Shown in pieces: positions 33,822 to 45,079 of a stretch of DNA of 64,000 nt. The notes beneath the pieces were generated by a model. That model worked only from the letters and a program-made list of their open reading frames with translations, was not told where the DNA came from and made no database searches. A program made the translations under genes and the position numbers. Each line of letters opens with the position of its first letter. Position 1 is the first letter of the stretch. The stretch comes from Zygnema cylindricum. Its lineage: Eukaryota; Streptophyta; Zygnematophyceae; Zygnematales; Zygnemataceae. The stretch is taken from assembly GCA_037447655.1 (NCBI GenBank), contig JBBHKE010000836.1, positions 372,001 to 436,000 on the forward strand, in the 5' to 3' direction.

Positions 33822-34941
33822 TGAGACAGAGTGGTGGAGAGAAGAAAAGCAGAGCAGTGCAGCGAAACCAAGGACGAGATATGCCACGTGTCAGCAAGAT
33901 TCAAGGATTTGTTTTACCGCCTGTATGTGGATTACCTGTCCTGCCACGTCGGATTATGGTTGGAAGCGAATCCCAAACCGAGACCAGACCGTATGGCTCG
34001 ACTCGTGACTTTCGTCCCTTCGGGAAATGTTCAAGTTTTACAGGTGTGCACGGAAGAAATATGTTTTCAAGAGTGAAAAAGACATTGACGCTCATAGCGA
34101 TTCGGTGTAGCTATTTGAGAAACAAATGCACTAAAGATTGAGAACCTCCATATGCATAGTCTACCAATTACTGCTAATTGACAATGTCAAGGTTTTAGGT
34201 AAACTACAATTCAAAATGCATCTTAATTGAAGTTTCTCTTTCGTTGTAATAAGAAATTATGCAATCCATTCTCAATTCTAATTCAATTTGTCTACATTTA
34301 TCCTTTCCAATTTTAAACAAATTTTTAATATTCTATGGAACTCCTACACGTTTTCAATATCTAAATGTAGGCCAAAAAAAAGATCTTGTTTTAATCATTA
34401 TATATTTTATGCCCGCAATATTAATCCATGTTAATTTCATCTTCTTCCTCTATTTTTCACCATATTGAGATTCAAAATGAAATTTAAATGCGATTTCAAT
34501 CAAACATTTATCATACCAAAATGAACACAAACACACTCAACAAATCATCAATTTTACGTACAGAATAAATACCCAACAAATGAACACACAAATTTTAGAA
34601 AACATGATGAGCACGGAAGAGAGAAAAGTGCTATTGAAACAGGCATTAAAAACTCATTTTCTCTGCGTTACAGTATCATATTTCTCAATGCAACCCAATG
34701 CAACCCGGTCGTCTTTTTGGACTTAATTTTCTACATTATGGTCTACATCAGTGGTACTTAGTCATAATGCTCTTTCGCTTTTGGTTTTGGAAAGATGTTT
34801 TTTCTGTGTTTATTAGTGATTATATATTTTCCTTTCAACTGCTTCCGCCTGCATTCAGTTTTTAGCTTCCTCTTTAATTTTTTGTTCTCAGGATGGTTTA
34901 CCATAATACTTTCTTAACTGTCTTTTTGCTTGTAAATTCAG
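33822..34941. other. Upstream region of the CPSFL1-like gene; no gene recognised
   Basis: The first 300 bases are GC-richer and probably contain the promoter and 5' leader of the minus-strand gene. No clear TATA box at a sensible distance was found. Open frames on both strands (for example 33,901-34,095) show no known motif. 34,150-34,900 is AT-rich with nothing recognised. Confidence 0.4.
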
Positions 34942-35182
34942 TCATTATGAAAAGTTCGGTATCAAACAAGACACCTTCCAAAGACCTACCCCGTCGAAAC
35001 GTAGGCAATCAAGAATCTCTCACTCCAATCTCCGTCATGTGGAGCAGCAGCCATCATACGCTTATTTTTATGACAGGTCCTGGCATGAAACTTCAAACTG
35101 CCAGCAAGTATGCCAGAGAGTAATTATAAGCACCAAAACATTGCTCAAGCCAAGTACTACAAAGAATTTGGTGCCAAAATGA
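34942..35182 (+). CDS. Possible terminal exon of an unidentified gene
   Basis: Preceded by 'tgtaaattcag', a plausible 3' splice site. One frame stays open for 79 codons to a TGA at 35,180, with a hydrophilic, Gln/Arg/Ser-rich sequence (for example QRPTPSKRRQSRISHS, YAYFYDRSWHETSNCQ). GC content is higher than the flanks. A second overlapping frame is also open for 59 codons, which weakens the case. No upstream exon was recognised. It would be convergent with ALY. Function unknown. Confidence 0.25.
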
Positions 35183-36297
35183 TACCAACATAAATCTCTA
35201 ACATCTTTTCTGTTCAGACATTGGGGATTTACATGTAAGACATCATAACAGAGCTTTGTCAGAACTGTGGCTTGTCTTGCAGAGTACCGCTGTAATCAAC
35301 TTGGGCACTCACTTAATCAAACATCAGTACCACCTTTCACCTGCTTTTTTAAGATTGCTAGTCCCTTTTATAAGTAAAATCACTTAGACGCTATGATTAG
35401 GCAGCTAAAGGCCCTACATTCTCTATGCAAAAATACAAAAAACTCACTATAAAAATGTATTGAAGGCACAGAGCTTTACAACAAAAGAAAATCTTACAGC
35501 ATGCATTGTATATACATAGCCTCTCCACTACAACCCAACAACATTCAATCCAGGACTCAAGCAGCAAAATCACAGCTATAGCACCAAACCACAAACACTG
35601 CATCTCATTTCAACTCGTACACCATGAGATCCCAATAAGCCAAACCTGATTCCGTCAGCTTGTAAGCATCTTGCTCCACAAAAACCGTTTTAGTTAATAG
35701 TCCCTGAGACTTAACAAAGATGATGGATATGCAACAATTGACTGGTGAACCAATTAACCGCTTCCTTAATGCTAACCCAATCTGCCAAAAGCTTACATAT
35801 GTACATTTGCGGGTCACAAGGCTTGCAAATCTTAAGCATTCTCAAACAGCAGCACAGTTTTAGCTTATCTCAGGAGCAGATTACGTTTCTTTCAGGACTG
35901 TCTGTAATGAGGATACTCCTCACTCACATAATCTCAAATATGCATGGACAGGATGTACATAGAAATGGTACAAGAGACCAGAGTACGCCTTCAGCTTGCT
36001 GTGACAGCTTGTAAGCCAGTCCTAACTACAACTTAACCCTCACTAGTTCCCTCCAAAATTCCACAAGCAGTGTCTGGCTTAAAAAAAAAAAAACATTTTT
36101 AGACACTCGACATTATCATTAACCGAAACTGGCGGTCAATTCATCCAAATTTAGTAAGTTATCTTTCCACTTTAGGTGGCGAATCCTACAATTCCATCTG
36201 CTTCAAATCAAGACCCTGCAGCTCAATGTTTTGATATACTATTTGACAAAGTGCTGAAACATAATCTAGGAGATCTCTTGTTCAGACGTTACACTGC
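35183..36297. other. 3' flank of ALY; no separate gene seen
   Basis: AT-rich to moderate sequence with scattered short ORFs on both strands, probably including the ALY 3' UTR (minus strand). No RNA gene, repeat or recognised coding motif. Confidence 0.4.
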
Positions 36298-38768
36298 TCA
36301 AGTCTGCATCGCATCTGTGTTGCTCCCTTTCTCTGCGTGATATGAGTCCAATTCAGCATCCAGTTCCTCTTGTGTCTTGTTAGTTGGTTGGTTTCTGCGA
36401 TTGAACCGGCCGCGTCCCCTGCCACGACCTCCCCGGAATCCACCGCTAAATGCTCCTCTAGGGCGGAATCTGCAGCCGTACATAAAAAAGAAAAACAGGT
36501 CATCACTCTCAACACTTAAGAAGGAAAAGTTTTAAGGGCTTCATCCAGGTCACACCCCATGATTAAGATAGTCAAATATTAAAGCGTCAAACATAAAAAA
36601 TGAAAAGACAGCTGCAAATAAGAAATCACGGTACATAATGAAAACATAAAGCTGAGTAGCTCACCCTTGGGCTTGGCTTTGATGTTGCTGTTCATAAGAT
36701 GCAGCCAAAGCTGCTCTGTTTGACGCAGCCCTGCTTTAACACGTAAATGACTTCCATCAGATTACTTTCGAAATGGCAACTAGTATATACAGTATCCAAG
36801 CTAAGCGAATCAAGAGCCTGTTTGCACATGTTTTATAGCAGAAGTTAAACCATCAAAATACAAGTCATACTCACGTGACAGGTACTGATCTCTTCATCTG
36901 AACTGGAAGAATCGCTGTTGGTCCCAATCTTGCTTGCGGAGTTACCGTAGTCAAATTTGTTCCAATCAGCTCTATCTTCATAGGCTTTTTATCCAAGAGA
37001 ACGTTGTTGTATTTAGCCATAGCAACCACTGCATCTGCTTTGCGAGCAAAAACCACTTCCGCAGTACCCTGTCATACGCCAATAAATAGGATTCAGATAT
37101 CAGCAGAAACCTGTTTCTCCGTCAGTGAAACAGACTGGCAGACCTAGCTTGATCTTCAAGCAATATTCATTCATGCGGTTCATTCACGGCAGAGTCAATT
37201 TAATAATTAATAAATGCAGCAGTGAAGTAGCAGCAAAGGTTGACAATAAAAGAATATTCGAACGTAAAATAAAGCCGTAGAATTAAACGACAGTTTCCAG
37301 ATCAGCGAAAACCTCAGTTGCATTATTCCACGAAAAAAGGGCATCTGTAAAAAGTCTCACCTTTGAGCGGCCACTTCTATCATAATTAACTGAACATTTC
37401 TTCAAATCACCAATCTCAGAAAAAAGTTCCTGCAAAATAGAATAAAAAAGTATCAACAACTGTCTTCTCATCAAATAGTACAAAAAAAAATCATACATGA
37501 ACAGAATGCACAGAAATTGACGAGTCCTACTCAGCAACATATAGCAAGACACAACCGACAACCGGGGTGAGCAGAGCAGCAAAATAGACTAAACAGAAAA
37601 GAAAGTCACATCCAGCTTCAATAAATAGGAAGAGCAGCGATTATATACCTTGATGTCCTCATTCGATACACCAAAATCCAAGTTTGAAACATACAACTTT
37701 GTCCCAGTCTCTATAGCACCAATTTGGACCGGCAAAGCTGGCGTTCCAGTGAACATATCATGCTGCCACAGTCCCTCCGTTACCATAGGCGTTGGCTGTT
37801 TATGAAGAAATAAACAGAAGACAGGAAGCAGAAAACTAAATTTAATACGAGTAGTCATAAAAATCGGCTTAGAGATCTGACAGTGACAGAAAATCAAACC
37901 CCCTGTGTGGAGCTAGATAAACATGTATTGCAAGAAACATTAGACATTAAATATCCGACCCTTATCTTCCAGGGTACCAGCACAATATATCAATTCATTT
38001 CCTAACATGTTAAAGAAGGTCACCCTGGAAACCTTATGTTGACTTCCGTCCAATAGCAGCCATAGCCACCCCTTGCATGTGGAGTCAGGGAAGTCAGCTC
38101 CTGCCTTCAACCCTCGTGGCGTCAATGATAAATGCGCGAAATAATAAAAGGACAAAAAACAGTTGGACAGTTCTCTCGAAAGGAAACATGCAGCTCATAT
38201 CGTTCCCATCCAAATCGCCACCAGCCCGTTTCCTTTCTCCTCCCAACCAAAATTCTCCATCTAAGCCAGCAGCATAGTCTCCATCCATACGCTTCATATG
38301 CAGGAAGTTCCAGTCAGAAACAGCGCGGCTCCAACGCACCAAGAAATACAGAGATTTGTGCGTCCTATGCTATTATTTGGCAAAAGCTGCTTATCCAGAA
38401 GCAAGTAAAGACTGACAAGGCGGATTACAAGGATTTTCCTGACATAAATCAGCCCTGGTGCTTCTGCACGGCAGAAGTCGGGAAATCATAATTTTGTCAG
38501 TCTGACAAAGTAGTGTGAGTATCTTAAATGAGTATCTTTAATGAGTTTTAACCTTGGGAGCGGCATAGGGTGCCGCTGGGCGGTAAGCCCCCCGAGCGTA
38601 GGTCCTCCGCACAGGACCTGTTGAACGCCCTCCGTAAGCCCCTCCCCGAGGGGCCCGGCCTCCTCTTGAGCCTCCTCTGCTTGATCCTGCCTTCTTCTCC
38701 TTGATGATCTCATCCAAAGACATGCTTAGAGACCTTGAAACATCCTTGTCCACTTCAGTTGACGTCAT
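36298..38768 (-). CDS. ALY: ALY/REF mRNA export adaptor (THO complex subunit 4)
   Basis: Six exons on the minus strand: 38,768-38,553; 37,795-37,649; 37,429-37,361; 37,068-36,875; 36,730-36,665; 36,469-36,298 (stop). All GT-AG, 287 residues, normal for plant ALY. The UAP56-binding motif MSLDEIIK (16-23) precedes an Arg/Gly-rich stretch (about 30-66). The RRM (about 104-180) has RNP2 LYVSNL (106-111) and RNP1-like KGTAEVVF (144-151). A second Arg/Gly box (about 232-255, RGRGRGRF) is followed by a C-terminal UAP56-binding-like helix ELDAELDSYH (266-275). The protein couples spliced mRNA to the export receptor in the nucleus, with the TREX helicase UAP56. Intron 1 (757 bp) separates the N-terminal RGG region from the rest. 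The in-frame extension upstream of the ATG (to 38,879) lacks ALY features and is probably 5' leader. Which plant ALY paralogue it is cannot be told from here. Confidence 0.95.
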
Positions 38769-39096
38769 GCTGCCTGTTGTCGACACAAATGCCCTCTTCA
38801 GGCTAGAGTTTCTTCTTGTACAAAGACAGAAATAAGAAACACTTTTAGAGAACGGAAACACAGAGTTTAAGGGCTGCAAATAGCTACAAGATATTGGATC
38901 CGGTTTGTGGAAGTACTAGAATTCCAATAGCTCCCCTCAAAATGGTTTGCTTTACAAGTTTTCCTTCCTTCCTACACCAGCCGTCTTCCGTGTGAAGGGT
39001 TCGTCTTGCTCCGCCTGCCAAAATTGAACACGAGATCTACCAACATCTGATGAGAAGCTGCATATGCTGACGACGAAGCGTGTAGACCACTTCCAG

Positions 39097-39405
39097 GTGG
39101 CTGTGGACCGTAAGATGATTGAGACCGGCGATGTGAACCGTAAGATTCCTGTGTAATGGCTGTGAACCGTACGATGTGGCTGTGAACGGTGAGATGCTTG
39201 GATCATTGCTATAAACCGTAAGATGATTAGATCGTGGCACTGAACCGTAGGATGGTTGGAACATGGCTCCGGACCGTAAGATGGCTGGATCATGGCTGTG
39301 AACCGTAGGAGGGGTTGGATCAGGGCTCTGGACCACAACGCGGCTGGATCGGCTGTGAACCGTGAGATGGTTAGATCATACCTGTGAACCGTAAAATGGT
39401 TGGAT
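39097..39405. repeat. Minisatellite, about 29-bp unit, upstream of ALY
   Basis: About ten degenerate copies of 'ggctgtgaaccgtaagatg' plus 'gttggatcat', 0.3-0.6 kb upstream of the ALY start codon. Unit length varies by a few bases. ORFs through it are repetitive and not gene-like. Confidence 0.8.
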
Positions 39406-39498
39406 GAGTGGGCGGCTTCCTACACACGGTACACGGTCACTGATGGGGTACGGTTTTTCTTAAATGCCGTCGTACACCGTGACGACTGTACTGTACTA

Positions 39499-39585
39499 CA
39501 GCGTGAATCGCTATTAGCGTAATAAAACAATTACCGCTATTACGCTAATTGGGAATTTCAATTTTTTCCAAAAATATATTTATTC
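39499..39585. mobile_element. Left end of M-family (TA-duplicating) MITE
   Basis: Starts CAGCGTGAATCGCTATTAGCG after a TA, like M copies at 48,816 and 59,736. Interrupted at 39,586 by element P0, whose TAA-GGG start falls inside M sequence. Confidence 0.6.
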
Positions 39586-39873
39586 TAAGGGAATTGCTAA
39601 TCGCAGAGACGATTTTTGCTGCGCGCAGATAGTTGTCAAAAATTGTACATTTTAAGTACAGTTTCCTCCAGGCCACGTACCTTTAAGTTCATATTTGACG
39701 GTCAATCCGTCGAACAACTTTGACTGGCGAAATATTGTAACGGCGGTTGAAAAACTGTCGCGCTTGCGAACATCGACCGTCATGAAAACAAAAAGCAATT
39801 CACACGGCCGGCGCAGGTTTACTGTGACAAAACTGACGTAGCCACATATAAATAAAATGGCTGCGCGGAGGTA

Positions 39874-40409
39874 CACCGCGCATCGTTATTAGTGTCAAAG
39901 TCACTAATTTGGGTTCTTAAAATTTTGATTTTTTTCCTCAAATAGGATACATGATTTTAATTTTTCCTTGACGTTAATTGAGGTACCGTACAAAATAGCG
40001 TAAAGAACTAAAGTTCAATAAGATCTAAATAGCGTGGTGTACGGTCAATGTCAGACCGTACATAAATGTACCTTTTCAAGTGAAAATTTTACAAAAAATG
40101 AATTAAATCGGACGCGTTCGCATAGGAACGTGCGCTAAAAAAATGGGATTGGAATACATTGAAATAACTCTGACATGTACGGATATTTAAATTTCACTAC
40201 GGTGTACGATTTTTTATATTTTGTACGGATACATATAATACTGTATATAATCGTACAGAAAATTTTCAAATTTTGCTGTTCCAAATTAGCGTTAACACTG
40301 AAATTAGAATAAACAATTTTTTTTAATTTTCAAATTCTTAATTAGCGTCATTGACGGTATATTTACTCACACACTATCTAAGCTTTGACACTAATAACGA
40401 TGCGCGGTG
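39874..40409. mobile_element. M1: TA-duplicating MITE inserted in P0
   Basis: 536 bp with perfect inverted ends of about 27 bp starting CACCGCGCATCGTTATTAG. Flanked by TA on each side (39,872-39,873 and 40,410-40,411). The empty site in P1 near 47,222-47,235 has a single TA. TA duplication points to Tc1/mariner-type mobilisation, but no transposase is present, so the superfamily is inferred. Confidence 0.88.
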
Positions 40410-40748
40410 TAGTTACTCACTTCACCACTGTGAAAGCACACACCGACAATGTGAATCAATGTGAAGAACTTATTCAATGTAAGAATGTTGAGTCGTAAAT
40501 AGTGTGGTGGAATCAATGTGAATTACATTTTCAATGTGAGAATGTTGATTCGTAAATAGTGTGGCTTCATTTGGTCGCGCGTGACGACGCGTCATTATAG
40601 TTTCATTGATATTTATACGCGAGTACGCTTTTATATTTTGTACAAAGTTTATTTCGTTTCGTGCGAGCTTATACGTCGTACGTCGTCCAGTAATTTTTGT
40701 CCAAGTTCAGCGTAACGGTTCGCGATTAGATTCCATTTTTGCGGCAAA

Positions 40749-41486
40749 GGGTGAAGTTCCATCAAGCGAAAAGTGGCGTTTCTAACAGAAATCCGCGACT
40801 CTCCGTACCAGATCGTACTGCCTATTTTGTTTATATACAAAAACCAACAGTACAAAGAATCTTGCCAATACTCTCCGGAGGTCTTGGAGGTAATACTGGC
40901 CGTCGGATGTTCATCTGTGATGAGTTCGCTTCAATTTTCTCTGTTAGACTCAACCCACCTCGACGAGGTGGGTTGGCATACACAGGAAAAAAAAAACTGT
41001 GACACGGTGGACAATTAAGCTACGTGTCATGATGGAAAACCAACGAAAAATCTTAAGATTTGCACATGACACGCAGTTTCCAAAATATAACCGAGAATAA
41101 AAACGAAATTTCGTAACACTCCCTCGTCACGCAATTTTTGGTAACTTTTGTCTATCACACTATTTCTCTCAAAGGACTTTCGTTTTGTTCGAAAGCTGAA
41201 ACCCTAGAAAATGAGCTTGCGTACAGACTGTCGTTTGCAAAAAGTATAAAAAAATTGTCGTATTATTACTTCGTACGTAAGTACACGGTACGCAAGTCAA
41301 GATTTGAAGTTAAGTTTGTCGGTGCTAAAAATCTGAAAGATATTCAATATCGGATCGTAGCTTGCGTGGCGCCAGTCAATTTAAAACACGTGGCTTACAA
41401 ATTCAACATGATGGAACTTCGACTCAATCAACCCGGTCTGTAGAGTTTGCCGTACAATTACAGGAACGTATGATGGAACGTCACCC
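40749..41486. mobile_element. R1: Harbinger-like MITE inserted in P0
   Basis: 738 bp with inverted ends GGGTGAAGTTCCATCA / GGGTGACGTTCCATCA. Flanked by AAA (746-748) and TAA (487-489). The empty site in P1 reads gcTAAgtc, so the target duplication was TAA. A second, inverted copy is R2 (51,333-52,063). It contains a perfect 12-bp-stem hairpin (40,951-40,975). The 101-codon ORF at 41,138-41,443 is not conserved in R2, so it is not taken as a gene. Confidence 0.85.
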
Positions 41487-41634
41487 TAAGTCAAATGTCG
41501 GTGTGTGCTTTCACATTGGAGCTCACGTGAAGTAAGAAACTCTTTGCGCGCAACCATTTTATTTATATGTGGTTGCCGTCGCGAATTCAATAAATTCGTA
41601 CATGACATACTAATTTACGTGTTAGACTAATCTG

Positions 41635-42748
41635 GTTTTTTGTAGCGCACATTCCTATGCGTGCGCGTCTGATCTAATTCATTTTTTAAAAAAATTCACT
41701 TAAAAAGGTACATTTATGTATGGTCTGACATTGACCATACACCACGCTATTTATATTTTATTGTACTTTCAAGCTTTACGCTATTTTGTACGGTACCTTA
41801 ATTAACGTCAAGGAAATATTAAAATCATGTATCCTATTTGAGGAAAAAATCAAAATTTTAAGAACCCAAATTAGTAGTGTTGGGTATCGAAGACCTTTTG
41901 CCGATATTCGATATATATCGAATTTCAGGTACCCAATAATCGATATATCGCTTCGATATATCGAAAATCAAAATATCGCGATATATCGCCGATATATCGT
42001 ATCGCCGATATATCGAGACATTTAAAAAAAAATGAAAAATTTCACAGGTCTCCAAAGTCACGTGCCTTCGGACAAGGTGACCGTAAAATCTTTGCCAAAA
42101 AAAAATACGGTTTTTTATTGAAAGCCAGCAGAGTGAAGGAGATCTTTGAGGTACATTGATGCGGTACACTTGCAAAGTACATGTAAGTTATACGTAAGTA
42201 CGGATTTCCATACAAAAATGGTCGGTTCTCAAATCTTTGACGATTTTAGAGATTTGATAATCAACTTACAAGGAACCACTCAAATCAAAACACGTATGTA
42301 AAAACTTGTTTACAAAAGATACGCGATGTTAACCAAGGCCTCTGTAATACATAAATTTTGTTGTCTGTATTATTACACAGACCTCTTCATGTAACCATAC
42401 CCCAAATGAGCAATTATATGAATTACACAATTTGTATTTTTTTGTCGGTTACATTTTGCGGCGTCTACTTTAAGTCATGGAACGAAAATCACGTCGTATG
42501 TGGCGTATCAAACAAATTTTTTTCTCGCTAAAATAACATATTATATTAAAATATAAAATATTAAATTTAAAAAATATTATATATCGCGATATATATCACG
42601 GTAATTTACGTTGGTCTCAGTATGATATATCGAGGAGTCTGCTCGATCGATATTCGATATATCGAATATCGAAATTATCGCGATATGAATTTACCCGATA
42701 CCAAACACTACAAATTAGTGACTTTGACACTAATAACGATTCGCGGTG
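41635..42748. mobile_element. M2: M-family MITE, split by hAT element N1
   Basis: Reverse-oriented relative of M1 (shared 'cctatttgaggaaaaaatcaa', 'ggtctgacattgacc', 'cgtacaaaatagcg' in complement). Right end ...AATAACGATTCGCGGTG then TA (42,749-42,750). The left end is not clear, as homology begins near 41,640. Interrupted at 41,875-42,710. Confidence 0.75.
41875..42710. mobile_element. N1: non-autonomous hAT-type element
   Basis: 836 bp, ends TAGTGTTGGGTATCG / TAGTGTTTGGTATCG, flanked by an exact 8-bp duplication CAAATTAG (41,867-41,874 and 42,711-42,718). Terminal TAGTG and 8-bp duplication are hAT hallmarks. Both ends carry dense clusters of the palindrome CGATATATCG. No transposase coding; the middle (about 42,020-42,560) shows nothing recognisable. 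Confidence 0.92.
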
Positions 42749-42942
42749 TATCTTTCACTTCTTTTTTGTCTGTTCCTATGTAATAGTTCTAAGGCAAAAA
42801 ATATGACAACAATTTTGACAGCAAATAGGACAGCGAATATGGCAACATATATTTGGGCTGTTAGAGATCCGTCAATATCGTACACCGTAACATTCAACTG
42901 TCGCAAATAGTGATTCCAAAGATCGACAAATCTCGCATTCAT
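42730..42942 (-). CDS. Small ORF with one predicted membrane segment (doubtful)
   Basis: 70 codons. It has a polar start (NARFVDLWNHYLRQL) and a single hydrophobic stretch of about 23 residues (QIYVAIFAVLFAVKIVVIFFA), followed by a basic tail (HRNRQKR). Its 3' end runs into the M2 terminal repeat, so it may be a chance frame or a truncated gene. No family recognised. Confidence 0.15.
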   Translation of the reverse strand: MNARFVDLWNHYLRQLNVTVYDIDGSLTAQIYVAIFAVLFAVKIVVIFFALELLHRNRQKRSERYTANRY

Positions 42943-43233
42943 TTAGGACGAACCTAAATGTACGGTACGTATGTGTAATACTAAAATCTATTTGACCTTG
43001 ATTTCCCTCTCACTTTCTTTTTAGTTCGTGTGGAGTAGAATTTGGATTGGCAGTTTGCTCAATTTTTAGATTCAATTCCATTTTCTCACTAGATTTATGT
43101 TGAACGAAAAGTTGAGTTGTCGCTAACGGTGTGTGCCCATGTGTTAAAGTAAGGGTTTTTTCCCGTTGTTTTCACAGAAAATGGGACTTGCAACGAGAAA
43201 ATCTTACCCCTATGAAAAATGGGCAAGAACTAA

Positions 43234-43992
43234 GGGTAAATCCCCATGAACTTACTTTGTATTTTAGCGCGGATCCGCCGGACCCGGTTTTCAAGTGTCC
43301 CTATGTTTGTAAGGACGAAATCGGAACTTACGCTTGTGACGATTGTGTACGTCGACAATACCTATGACGGTTGTCAACGTCAACAATATGTGGTTGCACG
43401 TTATTTTTGGAACTGCTTGTGACGTCGCATGTTTTACTGTGACATTGTAGACGCACCACTTTCTAGCGTGTGCTGTTTCACGGTTGAAGACGAGGCGCTT
43501 TGCCTTCGCATCTCCTATCCGGTCGACATGAAATGGCATCGGAACTTGAAAACCTCTGCAAAAAAATATCCGTATTGGACGAAAACGGACAAAACCAAAC
43601 AAATTGTGTACTTTTCTTCGTCGTATTGGAATCGAACAGACAAAACATAGCGAATTCTGTACTTTTATTCGTCCTTGAAAACCGTATGATTTTTTTGAAA
43701 ACTACGGCACGTGCGAATATATGTTTATATTTGTTTATCGAATATACCTAGTTTTAAAACACATCGCGCATGTGTTTTAAACGTAAGGTTGAAGATGACG
43801 TTTTTTGTCGTGGAAGTGGATCGAAAAACACAAGACGACAAATTTTCATACATCCTAAATTCGAGGATGACGCAAATTGTACTCTACGAATTTGCGATTC
43901 ATTCGTACGGTTGCAACTTAGGCAGTACGGCGCTAAGTTTTACAAGAAAACGACAGAAAAAAACCCTTACTTACGCACATGGGGACATACCC
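43234..43992. mobile_element. Q1: PIF/Harbinger-like MITE
   Basis: 759 bp with ends GGGTAAATCCCCATG / GGGTATGTCCCCATG and flanking TAA on both sides (43,231-43,233 and 43,993-43,995). Interior shared with Q2, Q4, Q5 and the 1-458 remnant ('gcggatccg.cggacccgg', 'gtgtccctatgt', 'gacattgtagacg'). Overlapping ORFs are not conserved among copies. A three-base TAA duplication with GGG termini fits PIF/Harbinger, though no transposase is seen. Confidence 0.85.
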
Positions 43993-43995
43993 TAA

Positions 43996-45079
43996 GTACA
44001 CTTTGCGTCATCTTAGAACTTTGGAAAGTACATCAATTTAGAGTTGTTTTCATTTCAACCCACTTCCACGTCACGCCAACTCATCGTCACACTCGTACTT
44101 GAATCTAAATTTAATTTAAATTATACCCTATTGACGAATAGAAAAGCGTTGTTGCACGCGTGAAACGTTTTCCAAAAAATTTGAACGAGGGAGAGTACAG
44201 GCAAATGTATGTACTAAAATGACAAGCATGTACAGAAAAAAAGTCGTTGAGGTCTCGGACGTCCACTTTCATTCATGGTTTCTTTGCAAAATTTTACGTC
44301 ATTCTCGTCTCTCCCTTTCTTTCTTACTCAACCGCTCCTGTTTCTCCCTTCTGGAAATGAAATGCAGCAATAATAGGATCAAATGAAATATGTTTTTTTC
44401 TTTTTTTATATATATTTTTGGTCTTAGTTTATAGCATATTGAATGATAAAAGATAAGAAAAAGAAATCAGGAAGCCATGGTGGAAAATCTACGTACTAAT
44501 GATGTCACAAGATAGCATGATTGCACAATGTCACAAAACCGTAAACATCTACAATGTCACAAAAAAACTCGACGTCTACAACCGTCGTCGTTTTCGTAGA
44601 CGTCACTAATTTTAGGAAGTTTCGCAGTGGTTTACATTTCGTTTTGTAGGCTGTCAGACATTTTGTAAACGTCTACAACTAACACATATTTGAAGTAATG
44701 AAGGCATAAGCAATGATTGACAAAGGAACACTTTGAAAAGTACACCGTAAAATTTGCGCTAAAATTCAAAGTCCAATTCTAAAGTTTCATTTACATTTGC
44801 GTCGAGAAACGCTCTCTCATTAGATACACGTGCAAAATGACAATAAACAAAACAATTTTGCATACACCTGGTCTAGCTCTTACAATTGGACTCCACCCTA
44901 ATGAAGCCTAAAAACCCTTAAAAACCCTAAGCAACTTTAAACCCCTAACACCCCAAAAAAAACGTCTCATGATTCTTATGTTTGAGGTTGAAAATCTTTC
45001 TTCAAAAATTTCAAAGGCAATTTTTGTGAATCTTGACTTCTATTATTTCTTGTGATTTCATCGTAATTACAATATAATA
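43996..45079. other. No gene; degraded Q-like sequence
   Basis: 44,160-44,700 contains blocks that are the complement of the Q3 interior ('atgtcacaaaaccgtaaacatctacaatg', 'aaatcaggaagccatggtggaa'), so it is an eroded inverted relative. A short AAACCCTTAAAAACCCTAAGC telobox-like run is near 44,910. Remainder unremarkable. Confidence 0.45.

Larger units (their letters stand above)
39589..41610. mobile_element. Foldback element P0, with two MITEs inside
   Basis: Left arm starts TAA|GGGAATTGCTAATCGCAGA and matches the left arm of P1 (46,943). The partial right arm (about 41,490-41,610) includes 'gtcggtgtgtgctttcac' and 'cgcgcaaccattttattta'. It contains M1 (39,874-40,409) and R1 (40,749-41,486), and P1 shows the uninterrupted sequence at both places. 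No transposase recognised. Confidence 0.7.

Noticed and set aside
38132-38491. 119-codon plus-strand ORF
   Set aside because: It lies in intron 1 of ALY on the opposite strand, with no recognisable motif.
40951-40975. Helitron 3'-end hairpin
   Set aside because: Homology between R1 and R2 continues on both sides of the hairpin, and no CTRR terminus follows at the right distance. The element has TIRs and a TAA duplication instead.
41138-41443. 101-codon ORF as a possible transposase or host gene
   Set aside because: It lies wholly inside the 738-bp R1 MITE, and the inverted copy R2 does not keep the frame. No transposase motif is visible.
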